A DNA stretch of 64,000 nucleotides from Marinoscillum sp965229915 (GTDB taxonomy: Bacteria > Bacteroidota > Bacteroidia > Cytophagales > Cyclobacteriaceae): positions 5,093,044 to 5,157,043 of the forward strand of contig NZ_CBDDJZ010000001.1 in the NCBI RefSeq assembly GCF_965229915.1, read 5' to 3'. The notes below the pieces were generated by a model that had not been told where the DNA came from, made no database searches, and saw nothing but the letters and a program-made list of their open reading frames with translations. Both the position numbers and the translations under genes were made by a program. Shown here piece by piece: positions 35,845 to 43,753 of this stretch (positions are counted from its first letter, which is position 1; each line of letters begins with the position of its first letter).

Positions 35845-35929
35845 TTGTGTCAGGTTTGTCAGAGTTGTGTCAGTGTTTTACTGCCAAAAATTCAGTTGCA
35901 AAAAAATAGGCTGTCATATAGTGTGACAG
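35845..35929. promoter_or_regulatory. CTGACA direct repeats and CTGTCA/TGACAG inverted repeat upstream of groES
   Basis: On the plus strand TTGTGTCAG (35845-35853), TTTGTCAG (35855-35862) and TTGTGTCAG (35865-35873) recur about every 10 bases, i.e. once per helical turn. CTGTCA-N7-TGACAG follows at 35911-35929. They sit about 35-64 and 100-120 bases upstream of the predicted groES start site, where an enhancer-binding activator could act. They also lie upstream of the divergent gene at 35982. Confidence 0.5.
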
Positions 35930-35981
35930 TTTGCCATTTTGAGAATTCAGTTTTAAATTTTAGTAGACAAAAACTGAGACT

Positions 35982-36701
35982 ATGACAGATCTAAAGCATG
36001 ACTGGCTTACTGAAGGGATGATTGATTACGAATACAAGAAATACATCCTTTTAGCCTATTTAAAGAACATAAGGGAGAAGTTTGATCTTGCTGAATTGTA
36101 CCCGTTTCTCTCAGATCTTATTCTGCACTACAAAAATCTCATAAAAGTGAAGGAGAACAAGGAAGTGATCTATGAGAGTTTCCCAAAAAGTATTTCTAAA
36201 GCGGACTTTCAGAAGTTGCAGTTTACCTACAAGCGGATGATTAAAGATGACGAGCTAATGGATGAGTTGGAGTCCATCATTGCGTTTGCACTACCAAAGT
36301 TGGAAGAGGCTATCGGTTTGGGTAAAGAGCTGTTTGACCTAGTGGAGGAAAACATGGAAATGGAAATGATCGGTCTTACGCCTATCTATTCTAAGGAGGG
36401 GTATGTTTTGGTCAATCAGGATGCATCAAGAGACGTAGAGGTTTACAGATACCAAATGTCCGTGTTGGAGCATTCTAATGAGACGTTTAGAGCAATCAGT
36501 ACTACCTATGTGGGTAATGACTTTCAGGATTTCAGTAGGTCCTATGAACAAATAAAGCTGGATCTGGCCAAACGCTTTTGGGAATTGCCGAATCCAGCTA
36601 CATTTCTGGTAATTAGTAAGATGAAGTTTCCTTTGCCACAGACGGTACTGCCCGTGGCGAAAAGACTATTAGTCAGAAAACTAACTGAAATTAATTCGTA
36701 G
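35982..36701 (+). CDS. Conserved-looking soluble protein of unknown function
   Basis: I do not recognise this 239-residue protein. It has no signal peptide or membrane helix and is mainly helical. An N-terminal half rich in Lys, Glu and Tyr (YEYKKYILLAYLKNIREKF) leads to a C-terminal half with mixed strands (PIYSKEGYVLVNQDASRDVEVYRYQ, partial). It is divergent from groES, sharing the 216-base region that holds the chaperonin promoter, and its stop overlaps the 3' end of secG by 11 bases. It interrupts what is otherwise a miaB-to-groEL block on the minus strand. Codon use looks like its neighbours, so I see no sign of recent transfer. Confidence 0.6.
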   Translation: MTDLKHDWLTEGMIDYEYKKYILLAYLKNIREKFDLAELYPFLSDLILHYKNLIKVKENKEVIYESFPKSISKADFQKLQFTYKRMIKDDELMDELESIIAFALPKLEEAIGLGKELFDLVEENMEMEMIGLTPIYSKEGYVLVNQDASRDVEVYRYQMSVLEHSNETFRAISTTYVGNDFQDFSRSYEQIKLDLAKRFWELPNPATFLVISKMKFPLPQTVLPVAKRLLVRKLTEINS

Positions 36702-37065
36702 AATCAGCTTCTGAAGGCTCTTCCAAGCCAAGATCATCCAATCCTTCGCTATCTCCGCTAGGAATGGCTTGTTGTGGCATAACAGACTGTTGTTGTGCAT
36801 TCTCCAGGTTAGGAGAGGAGATGGTTTGTCCTGCTTCATCCCTCACTACAAAGTTGGTACTCATGGTTAGTACCAAAAGGGCAATTGCAAAACCCCATGT
36901 TAATTTCTCAAGGATATCTCCTGTTTTCTTCACGCCCATGATCTGCTGCGTGCCTGCTCCTCCAAATTGACTGGATAGTCCGCCACCTTTTGGGTTTTGT
37001 GCCAGTACTACCAGAATCAATAACAACGCTACAAGGATGATAACACTTACAATAACTGCGTACAT
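36691..37065 (-). CDS. secG: Preprotein translocase subunit SecG
   Basis: This 124-residue protein has two membrane helices (about residues 1-20 and 55-73) separated by the SecG signature LAQNPKGGGLSSQFGGAGTQ. It assists SecYEG-dependent protein export. The long hydrophilic Gln/Ser/Glu-rich tail after the second helix is common in Bacteroidota SecG. It starts one base after the stop of the TPR protein gene, so the two are co-transcribed. The last gene of this minus-strand series, it overlaps the convergent gene by 11 bases. Confidence 0.92.
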   Translation of the reverse strand: MYAVIVSVIILVALLLILVVLAQNPKGGGLSSQFGGAGTQQIMGVKKTGDILEKLTWGFAIALLVLTMSTNFVVRDEAGQTISSPNLENAQQQSVMPQQAIPSGDSEGLDDLGLEEPSEADSTN

Positions 37066-37066
37066 T

Positions 37067-38428
37067 CTATCTCTCTTCGTTTATTTTTTTGATAATGTCC
37101 GCAAAGTAAACTGATTTTTCAGGAAAACGCACTATGAGCGCTTCATATATTTGAATGGCACGGTCATAACTGCCCTGTTCGAGGTAAATCTCCGCGAGGT
37201 ATTCGGAGGCGATATCCGGATGCAGTTCGGTGCTGTGGTCTGAAAGATCTTCGGATGACACCTTCATTTTGGAGGCATCAGCAGGAGAGATGGATGGGTT
37301 TGTTTTGATGAAATTGGCAATAATGGATTCCTGATCCGCTTTTTTGGAGGGCGGGCTTTTCGTTTCACCTTTTTCTTTTTTGCCTTCGCTCTTATCTTCC
37401 TCTTTCTTATCAGAAGACTTAGATGATGTTTTAGCCTTACTGGTCTTTTTGGTTGAGGTGCTCCTGGCTTTCGTAGAAGTCTTTGAGTCGCTCGCTTTGT
37501 CCTTTACTTTGGATTTTTTTGCCGTAGATTTTTTCGTGCTTGACTTCTTCGATTTCGGCTTATCTTCTTTTTTCTTGTCTTTCTTTTCCTCCGACGAGTC
37601 TGGCTCAGCTTCTTTGGTAAGCTTTACTCGTCTTGCAGATCTGGATTGAGACGCCTTGATGGGTTTGTCTTCATTCCCAGGTTCCTCTGTTTCCTCTTTA
37701 GTTTCTTGCTCGGTAACAGGGGAGTCGTCCGCCTCTATAGCTTTACTTTTGACAGATTCTGGCTGCTCTTCTTTTGGTTCTGAAGATTCTTCCGTATTGG
37801 AGGTAGTTTTATCATCAGAGGAGCTCGAATCTTTAGAAGGTGCTTTTTTGGTCGCTTTTTCCACGGCATGGTCAACTGCCTCTTGTTCTGCCAGGTCGTT
37901 CTCTATTTGATCGAGCTTGGCTCTGTTCACCTTAAGTTCTTCCAGGTCGCGGTAGAGCTCTTCTATGATGTTGTCCAGGTCTGAAGGTACACTAGAGGGG
38001 AGGTGTTCAATTGCTTCGGATTTTTGCTCTGGAGCAGGGCGTTTGATTACCTGCTTTTTCGGTGGAGCTTTTTCTTCAGTGCCAGCTTGCTTCACTTTGG
38101 CACTAGCTACACGGCTGGTTTTGATGGTGTCTGTGATATCTCTTTCCAGCTCGGCTTCATGCGACTCATGAACCTGCAGTGGATTGAGAAAGATTAGTTG
38201 ATCGTTGATATATCGTTTCAGTAAGGCCCTATCTGTAGCATAAACCGCCGCGGTGCTAATCAGACTGGCAGCTCTTTTAGACTTCATTTGCCTGCTTCCT
38301 TTAGCAAGTAGTGATCTTGCATTTTGGAAATAGGGATACTGCTCGATAAGACTGTCCAACTCCTTTAAGGATTGTTCGTCTAGCGATGATGGTGTTCTCA
38401 GATATTCAACAAATTTCTGTTTATTCAC
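37067..38428 (-). CDS. TPR-containing protein with a long Lys/Ser/Glu low-complexity region
   Basis: I give 453 residues starting at GTG 38428, because VNKQKFVEYLRTPSSLDEQ fits the beginning of similar Bacteroidota proteins; a TTG 45 bases upstream is possible. An N-terminal helical part contains the motif QYPYFQNARSLLAKGS. The middle (about residues 120-370) is extremely rich in Lys, Ser, Glu and Thr (for example KKSSTKKSTAKKSKVKDK) and is probably disordered. A C-terminal TPR-like pair closes it (IASEYLAEIYLEQGSYDRAI). There is no signal peptide. The gene sits between lptE and secG, both envelope-assembly genes. Function unknown. Confidence 0.7.
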   Translation of the reverse strand: MNKQKFVEYLRTPSSLDEQSLKELDSLIEQYPYFQNARSLLAKGSRQMKSKRAASLISTAAVYATDRALLKRYINDQLIFLNPLQVHESHEAELERDITDTIKTSRVASAKVKQAGTEEKAPPKKQVIKRPAPEQKSEAIEHLPSSVPSDLDNIIEELYRDLEELKVNRAKLDQIENDLAEQEAVDHAVEKATKKAPSKDSSSSDDKTTSNTEESSEPKEEQPESVKSKAIEADDSPVTEQETKEETEEPGNEDKPIKASQSRSARRVKLTKEAEPDSSEEKKDKKKEDKPKSKKSSTKKSTAKKSKVKDKASDSKTSTKARSTSTKKTSKAKTSSKSSDKKEEDKSEGKKEKGETKSPPSKKADQESIIANFIKTNPSISPADASKMKVSSEDLSDHSTELHPDIASEYLAEIYLEQGSYDRAIQIYEALIVRFPEKSVYFADIIKKINEER

Positions 38429-38466
38429 AGGAGGCGAGCGTTGATTAAATTCTAAATTAAAAAAAA

Positions 38467-38991
38467 TTACCAATTTGCCACAGAGTCATTGAAGATATCG
38501 AGTATGATTTGATCAAAGATTTCTTCAACAAAAGCCTGCTCTTCGGAGGCGAGATCCGTATTATTCTGGTCATAATCCACGAAAAACGAGAATTTACGGT
38601 CAAAATCGAACTCATCATCCTTGGTGTTAATATAACTACAAGATACGGAAACGGTAATTCGGGAATTACTCGAAAAATCAGCATCACGGTTGTTTCCTGA
38701 TGCACTAGCCGAAACAGGAGTGATCGTGTAGTCAGCAATGTAACCCTCCAGTTGAAGGTCGCCATTTTCATCTACCAGTGTCAGACTTGTGTTCTGTTGG
38801 TAGTAGTCTTTGATAGCTTCTGTAAACAAGACGCTCATATTGGAGGGACCCAAGGTGGCATTGTTGTAAAATGTACCAATAGAAATGGTCTTAACGTCTG
38901 GTGAAATAGAAGCTCCGGTAAACCCGTATACACCACATCCAGCTAAACCGACTAATCCAATCAGAACTCCACTAAATATTATCAATCTCAT
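38467..38991 (-). CDS. LptE-like lipoprotein (LPS assembly, outer membrane)
   Basis: This 174-residue lipoprotein starts at MRLIIFSGVLIGLVGLAGC with the lipid-attached Cys19. An upstream ATG would add 19 residues with no export signal. The mature part, GVYGFTGASISPDVKTISIGTF onward, matches the LptE family of the Bacteroidota, the partner of LptD in LPS insertion into the outer membrane. Later segments (SEEQAFVEEIFDQIILDIFND) form the terminal helix typical of the fold. The start codon overlaps the end of the sigma-54 activator gene by 20 bases, so expression is coupled to it. Confidence 0.82.
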   Translation of the reverse strand: MRLIIFSGVLIGLVGLAGCGVYGFTGASISPDVKTISIGTFYNNATLGPSNMSVLFTEAIKDYYQQNTSLTLVDENGDLQLEGYIADYTITPVSASASGNNRDADFSSNSRITVSVSCSYINTKDDEFDFDRKFSFFVDYDQNNTDLASEEQAFVEEIFDQIILDIFNDSVANW

Positions 38992-40270
38992 ATTGCTTAA
39001 TCTTTCGGTACAATGTTCTTTCGGAGATCCCCAGGTCTCTAGCGGCATACTTTCGCTTGTTGCTGTTCTTTTTCAGTGCCATGATGATCATCTCCTTTTC
39101 TTTTTTCTCCAGCGATAGGGAATCGTCATCTTCAGTTTCATGAGTGATGTCCTCTATTTCATAGTCCCGCTCTTCATCCCGGCTGTTGGACTCACGGTGT
39201 GACTCCAGCATGATTGGTTTGATGGGAGGCTGTTCTGGTTCTGAGTAGTCACTGCTATTCGTATTAGGAATCGAATCCACATCACTGAACAAACGCTGAT
39301 GCTCAGACAAAATTTCACTTCTACTGGAATCTTCTGATAAGATCTGATGTATGAGCGTTTTCATTTCTGACATGTCTCGTTTCATGTCAAAAAGTACTTT
39401 ATATAAAATATCTCGTTCGGAGAAGTTCTCTTTATCTTCTTGCTTATTGGCCAGAGCTGGTAAGTAAGAGGTTGTCTTCGGTAGGTAGTTGAGGAGTGTT
39501 TCAGCGGATATTTCACGATCCATTTCCAGTACACTCATTTGTTCTACCAGATTCTTTAACTGACGTATGTTGCCCGGGAAGCGAAACTTCATGAGCACTT
39601 CTTTTGCTTCATCATCGAGGACCACAGGTTTGGTACTATAGTTCTCTGAAAAATCGGCAGCAAATTTTCTAAATAATAAAACAACATCTTCACCTCGTTC
39701 TCTAAGAGCCGGCACGTGTATCGGCACCGTGTTCAATCGATAATAGAGATCTTCTCTAAACTTGTTCTTATCTATAGCGTCTGTCAAGTCCACATTTGTG
39801 GCAGCAATAACTCGCACATCCGTTTTTTGGACTTTGGACGATCCCACTTTTATAAATTCTCCATTTTCCAGTACCCGTAACAAGCGAGCCTGCGTACTGA
39901 CCGGCATTTCGCCAATCTCATCGAGGAAGATGGTTCCGCCATTGGTTACTTCAAAATAACCTTTGCGGCTTTCGTGAGCTCCTGTGAAGGCTCCTTTCTC
40001 GTGACCAAATAGCTCCGAATCAATCGTTCCCTCGGGTATAGCCCCACAGTTGATAGCGATGAACTGGCCATGCTTGCGGTGGGAGAGGCTATGGATGATT
40101 TTGGAAAAAGACTCCTTACCTGCGCCACTCTCACCTGATATGAGCACGCTCATGTCGGTAGGAGCCACCTGCATGGCCACACGAATGGCATTGTTGAGCT
40201 TGGAGGAGTTTCCTACGATCCCAAACCGAAGCTTAACTGATTGTACTTCTGAATCTATTCTATAATTCAT
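38972..40270 (-). CDS. Sigma-54-dependent transcriptional activator lacking a receiver domain
   Basis: This 432-residue enhancer-binding protein has an AAA+ domain almost at its N terminus: Walker A GESGAGKES, the sigma-54 contact loop GAFTGA, Walker B GGTIFLDEIGEMP, and the arginine-finger and sensor segments (FREDLYYRLNTVPIHVPALRERGEDV). After a disordered acidic linker (about residues 320-385), it ends in a Fis-type helix-turn-helix (RKYAARDLGISERTLYRKIKQ). With only about 15 residues before the AAA+ core, it has no phosphorylation or sensory domain, so activity is probably set by amount or by a partner. It follows miaB with no gap. Confidence 0.9.
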   Translation of the reverse strand: MNYRIDSEVQSVKLRFGIVGNSSKLNNAIRVAMQVAPTDMSVLISGESGAGKESFSKIIHSLSHRKHGQFIAINCGAIPEGTIDSELFGHEKGAFTGAHESRKGYFEVTNGGTIFLDEIGEMPVSTQARLLRVLENGEFIKVGSSKVQKTDVRVIAATNVDLTDAIDKNKFREDLYYRLNTVPIHVPALRERGEDVVLLFRKFAADFSENYSTKPVVLDDEAKEVLMKFRFPGNIRQLKNLVEQMSVLEMDREISAETLLNYLPKTTSYLPALANKQEDKENFSERDILYKVLFDMKRDMSEMKTLIHQILSEDSSRSEILSEHQRLFSDVDSIPNTNSSDYSEPEQPPIKPIMLESHRESNSRDEERDYEIEDITHETEDDDSLSLEKKEKEMIIMALKKNSNKRKYAARDLGISERTLYRKIKQYEIDNI

Positions 40271-41734
40271 TTATGCTACTACTTCGCCAAAGAGCGTGGC
40301 TGCAGTGCAGTCATTGACTCTGACATTTATATATTGGCCTTTCTGGAAGTCGTTATTTTTGAAGATGACTACTTTGTTGGCACTGTTTCGTCCTTGCATG
40401 TCAGCTTTGGAGCGTTTGCTGTAGCCCTCTATAAGCACTTTGAAGGTTTTACCTATGTCACGTTTATTTCGCTCCAGTGAAAGATCTTGCTGCTTGGCGA
40501 TGATCTCCTGAAGACGCTTTTTCTTCACCTCTAGTGGAATATCATCTTCATATTTTTTCGCGGCAAGCGTTCCTGGTCTTTCTGAGTAGAAAAACATGTA
40601 AGAAAAATCATACTTGACATAATCCATCAGTGTGAGAGTATCCTGATGCTCCTCTTCCGTTTCAGTACAGAAACCCGCAATCATGTCTGAGGAGATTCCA
40701 CAGTCCTCACCTAAGATGTCACGAATAGCATCTACACGATTGATGTACCAGTCACGGTCGTAAGTCCTGTTCATTAGCTCCAGCACGCGAGAGTTTCCAC
40801 TCTGTGCTGGTAGGTGGATGTATTTACAGATGTTCTCGAACTTCTTCATGGTATGAAGTACTTCATCGGTGATGTCTTTCGGGTGAGAAGTAGAAAACCG
40901 CACACGTAAATCAGGACTGACCTTGGCTACCATTTCGATAAGGTTTGCGAAATTCACTACCTCGTTTATTCCTTGCTTTTCCAGGCGTGCTTTATTGTTT
41001 TCTTCATCGGACCATTTGTAAGAATCTACGTTTTGACCGAGAAGAGTCACTTCCCGATAGCCTTTGTCAAACAAGTCTTGAGCCTCTTTTACGATAGAGT
41101 GAGGATCGCGTGAGCGCTCTCTTCCTCGGGTAAATGGTACCACGCAGAACGAGCACATGTTGTCACATCCACGCATGATGGAGATAAATGCGGTAACTCC
41201 ATTTGAGTTTAACCGGACAGGGGAGATGTCTGCATACGTTTCCTCTCTGGAGAGAAACGTGTTCACACCTTTATGTCCATCTTCTGCTTGTTTAACCAGA
41301 TTGGGCAAGTCTCTGTAAGCATCCGGACCTACTACCAGGTCCACGATCTTTTCTTCATCAAGTAACTTAGACTTTAAGCGCTCAGCCATACAACCTAGCA
41401 CCCCAATAGTGATCTCTGGTTTGTCTGCTTTGATTTTGTTGAATTGCGTTAGACGCTTTCTTACGGTCAACTCAGCCTTCTCTCTAATGGAGCAGGTATT
41501 TAATAGGATCACATCGGCTTTTTCAAAGGATGAAGTGGTGTCATATCCTTCTTTTTCAAGAATGGATGTAACGATCTCACTGTCAGAGAAGTTCATCTGA
41601 CATCCATAGCTCTCGATGTATAGCTTTCTCGCCTGGTCGTTTGACCCTTCTTTGGAAACTCTAACTCCACAGCTTTCCTCTTGCTTTTCCTCTTGTTGAT
41701 CGAGGATTTCCAAGTCAGCGATAACCTCTGTCAT
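40271..41734 (-). CDS. miaB: tRNA-2-methylthio-N6-dimethylallyladenosine synthase MiaB
   Basis: This 487-residue radical-SAM methylthiotransferase adds a methylthio group to i6A37 in tRNAs reading UNN codons. The N-terminal UPF0004 domain has ESYGCQMNFSDSEIV with two of its iron-sulphur cysteines and NTCSIREKAE; the radical-SAM motif is CDNMCSFCVVPFTRGRERSR (CxxxCxxC); a TRAM domain closes it (RNSANKVVIFKNNDF). It has a 30-residue N-terminal extension rich in Glu and Gln. It is first in the operon with the sigma-54 activator and lptE. Confidence 0.95.
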   Translation of the reverse strand: MTEVIADLEILDQQEEKQEESCGVRVSKEGSNDQARKLYIESYGCQMNFSDSEIVTSILEKEGYDTTSSFEKADVILLNTCSIREKAELTVRKRLTQFNKIKADKPEITIGVLGCMAERLKSKLLDEEKIVDLVVGPDAYRDLPNLVKQAEDGHKGVNTFLSREETYADISPVRLNSNGVTAFISIMRGCDNMCSFCVVPFTRGRERSRDPHSIVKEAQDLFDKGYREVTLLGQNVDSYKWSDEENNKARLEKQGINEVVNFANLIEMVAKVSPDLRVRFSTSHPKDITDEVLHTMKKFENICKYIHLPAQSGNSRVLELMNRTYDRDWYINRVDAIRDILGEDCGISSDMIAGFCTETEEEHQDTLTLMDYVKYDFSYMFFYSERPGTLAAKKYEDDIPLEVKKKRLQEIIAKQQDLSLERNKRDIGKTFKVLIEGYSKRSKADMQGRNSANKVVIFKNNDFQKGQYINVRVNDCTAATLFGEVVA

Positions 41735-41756
41735 AGTCTTTTTTTTATTCGGTTTG

Positions 41757-41764
41757 CAAAGATA
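41757..41764 (-). promoter_or_regulatory. Putative Bacteroidota sigma-A -7 box for the miaB operon
   Basis: The minus strand reads TATCTTTG, an exact TAnnTTTG match, giving an estimated transcript start about 15 bases before the miaB ATG. The TGACAT-T-ATGTCA palindrome lies where the -33 element should be. Confidence 0.5.
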
Positions 41765-41783
41765 AGATTCAATTCTAACAAGA

Positions 41784-41809
41784 TGACATTATGTCAGTTT
41801 TATTGTCAG
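41784..41809. promoter_or_regulatory. TGACAT-T-ATGTCA palindrome with a further TGTCAG half-site upstream of miaB
   Basis: The perfect 13-base palindrome at 41784-41796 is followed 12 bases on by another TGTCAG (41804-41809), so the minus strand reads two CTGACA half-sites. The same half-site is repeated upstream of groES. Its overlap with the -33 position would suit a regulatory operator. Confidence 0.45.
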
Positions 41810-41810
41810 A

Positions 41811-42548
41811 TTATTCGCTACGAACAGCTTCCAGGTTGAACCCGACATTTACCGTATTGTAAATAAACTTGTCTTTGGCCTTATCGATAGCTCGTGATTC
41901 GCTATTGTAGTTCAGGTTCCAGTCCGTCCGATCAATATTAAACTTCGCTTCAATAATCACTTTGGCTGGCCTAATGGTCACTTCAGCTGGGAAGGTAATG
42001 TTCTTGGTGGCGCCTCTCAGTGTGAGGTTGCCTGAAATCAGGTGGGTTGGTTCCTTGACCATAAACTCTTTGATGAGCGCCGGTGTATTTTCTGTAATGA
42101 ACTCATCTTTTACTTCCAGTTTTGTGGAGTCATATGGTTCCAATCCAGTGACTTCAAATGTGCCAATTGGATAATTGGCAGCATCAAAGAAGTCATCAGA
42201 GAGCAAATGATCTGTGAGCTTTTGATATCCTTCCGAATCGGGCTTCAAGTCCATCACCCGAACAGAATTCAAGTCAATAGTCACCTGACCTCCCGCCAAA
42301 CTATCACCTTGAATGGCTATTTGACCATTTTTAATGGCGATTATCCCATTGTGTTTACCTGTAGGTTTACTACCGATCCAGGTGATTATGGACATGACAC
42401 TGTCTACAGGAATCCATTCGGCACTGTCTGTGATAATCAACCCAGTTTCAGCTTCTGTGGCATTGACACTGGTGCCTTCCTGTGAAGGGGTGCAAGAATA
42501 AATGAGCGCTGAACCAAAGAGGGCAAATACCAATAAATTTAATTGCAT
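41811..42548 (-). CDS. YceI-family lipoprotein
   Basis: This 245-residue protein has a lipoprotein signal with a Cys at residue 19 (FGSALIYSC) and a YceI-like beta-barrel lipocalin-type domain: DSVMSIITWIGSKPTGKHNG, GGQVTIDLNSVRVMDL, TLRGATKNITFPAEVTI and FNIDRTDWNLNYNSE are all diagnostic. Members bind isoprenoid quinones or other amphiphiles in the periplasm or on the membrane. It lies upstream of miaB on the same strand; a separate promoter between them makes an operon unlikely. Confidence 0.85.
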   Translation of the reverse strand: MQLNLLVFALFGSALIYSCTPSQEGTSVNATEAETGLIITDSAEWIPVDSVMSIITWIGSKPTGKHNGIIAIKNGQIAIQGDSLAGGQVTIDLNSVRVMDLKPDSEGYQKLTDHLLSDDFFDAANYPIGTFEVTGLEPYDSTKLEVKDEFITENTPALIKEFMVKEPTHLISGNLTLRGATKNITFPAEVTIRPAKVIIEAKFNIDRTDWNLNYNSESRAIDKAKDKFIYNTVNVGFNLEAVRSE

Positions 42549-42597
42549 GAATTTGTTTTGTACGATTAGCTTTAAAAACCATTACCTTAACCCCGAC

Positions 42598-42618
42598 AAA
42601 AAAATCCTCAAAAGAGGA
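42598..42618 (-). promoter_or_regulatory. Small terminator-like hairpin in the YceI gene leader
   Basis: On the minus strand TCCTC-TTTT-GAGGA is followed by T7. It lies 50-70 bases upstream of the YceI start, in the same direction. A 5-bp stem is short, so attenuation is only a possibility. Confidence 0.3.
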
Positions 42619-42640
42619 GTGTTATGTCGCTTACCAATAG

Positions 42641-42669
42641 AATAGTTATTTGTTAGCTCAAATACTATT
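42641..42669. promoter_or_regulatory. Hairpin between the YceI and gamma-carbonic anhydrase genes
   Basis: AATAGTTATTTG pairs with CAAATACTATT (one bulge) around the loop TTAGCT, 49 bases before the gamma-carbonic anhydrase start. There is no U-tract. Its role is unknown. Confidence 0.25.
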
Positions 42670-42717
42670 GATAGGTTAACGGACCGCAATTTATACCGTT
42701 TTAATTTTCATAAATAA

Positions 42718-43236
42718 ATGGCATTAATAAAATCAGTAAGAGGATACACACCTAAGCAGGGAAAGGACTGCTGGCTGGCAGATAATGCGACAATCATAGG
42801 TGATGTGACGATGGGAGATAGCTGTACCGTATGGTTCAATGCAGTTGTGAGAGGAGATGTTAATTTTATCAAAATTGGCGATCGTACCAATATTCAAGAC
42901 AATGCAACGATCCATGGCACGTTCGAAAAAGCACCAACGACCATTGGTAGTGACGTCTCCATAGGTCACAATGCAATTGTTCATGGATGTACCCTGGAGG
43001 ATCAGGTGCTGATAGGAATGGGTGCCATGGTCATGGATGGTGCTGTGGTAAAAACAGGAGCTATTGTGGCGGCTGGGGCAGTAGTGCTGGAAGGGACTGT
43101 GGTGGAGGAAAATACCATTTATGCCGGAGTGCCAGCTAAAAGAGTAAAAACTGTAGAAGGCAAAAACCGGGAGATGCTCTTGCGGATAGCAGGTAATTAT
43201 TTGAAATATGCTCAATGGTTCAAAGATGAAGATTAG
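42718..43236 (+). CDS. Gamma-carbonic anhydrase family / hexapeptide-repeat protein
   Basis: This 172-residue protein is a left-handed beta-helix of hexapeptide repeats (WLADNATIIGDVTMGDSCTV onward). The metal-binding histidines of the family are visible in NATIHGT and SIGHNAIVHGCTLED. Related proteins (PaaY, YrdA, CaiE) may have carbonic anhydrase or thioesterase-accessory activity, and many are catalytically untested. It overlaps the DinB-like gene by 11 bases, so they are co-transcribed with the holin-like gene. Confidence 0.85.
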   Translation: MALIKSVRGYTPKQGKDCWLADNATIIGDVTMGDSCTVWFNAVVRGDVNFIKIGDRTNIQDNATIHGTFEKAPTTIGSDVSIGHNAIVHGCTLEDQVLIGMGAMVMDGAVVKTGAIVAAGAVVLEGTVVEENTIYAGVPAKRVKTVEGKNREMLLRIAGNYLKYAQWFKDED

Positions 43237-43753
43237 TAGGCCACACCCATCAGAATATGGTCATTTTTATCGTGGCTATATAGATAAAGTAGCTGATCAG
43301 GACGTCCGTCAATTGCTTGATAAACAGCTAAATACTTATCAATCCATGATCAGCCATATTGATGAGGAACAAATGCACTATGCTTATACAGATGGCAAAT
43401 GGACGGTGGCGCAAGTGCTGGGTCATATCAATGATACCGAACGTATAATGGCTTATCGAATCTTGAGGTTTAGCCGTCGGGATAAAACGGAATTACCGGG
43501 ATTTGATGAAAATGAGTATGTGTTAAATGGTGATTTCAAAGAGGTGACAAAAGACTCATTTCTGGATGAATTCCTTCACTTACGAAAATCTAACCTGGTG
43601 CTGATTGATCGGTTGTCTGATGAAGTGTTAGCGTTTACGGGGGAGTCGAATGGTATGATCTTTTCGGTACGCGCTCTTATCCACATACTGGCAGGGCATC
43701 TCAAACATCATATGGATATTCTGGTTGAACGATATAAACTTAAGATACTATGA
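43226..43753 (+). CDS. DinB-like four-helix protein
   Basis: This 175-residue protein has the DinB/YfiT metal-binding four-helix fold: TDGKWTVAQVLGHINDTERIMAYRILR contains the first His, and LIHILAGHLKHHMDILVERY, near the C terminus, contains further His residues of the usual triad. Family members include bacillithiol S-transferases and maleylpyruvate isomerase-like enzymes. I chose the ATG at 43226 (MKISRPHPSEYG). Its TGA overlaps the ATG of the next gene (ATGA). Confidence 0.8.
   Translation: MKISRPHPSEYGHFYRGYIDKVADQDVRQLLDKQLNTYQSMISHIDEEQMHYAYTDGKWTVAQVLGHINDTERIMAYRILRFSRRDKTELPGFDENEYVLNGDFKEVTKDSFLDEFLHLRKSNLVLIDRLSDEVLAFTGESNGMIFSVRALIHILAGHLKHHMDILVERYKLKIL

Noticed and set aside
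35766..35981. CIRCE/HrcA operator upstream of groES
   Set aside because: TTTAGCAC is present at 35807-35814, but the other arm (GAGTGCTAA at nine bases) is not; the region better fits a sigma-54 promoter.
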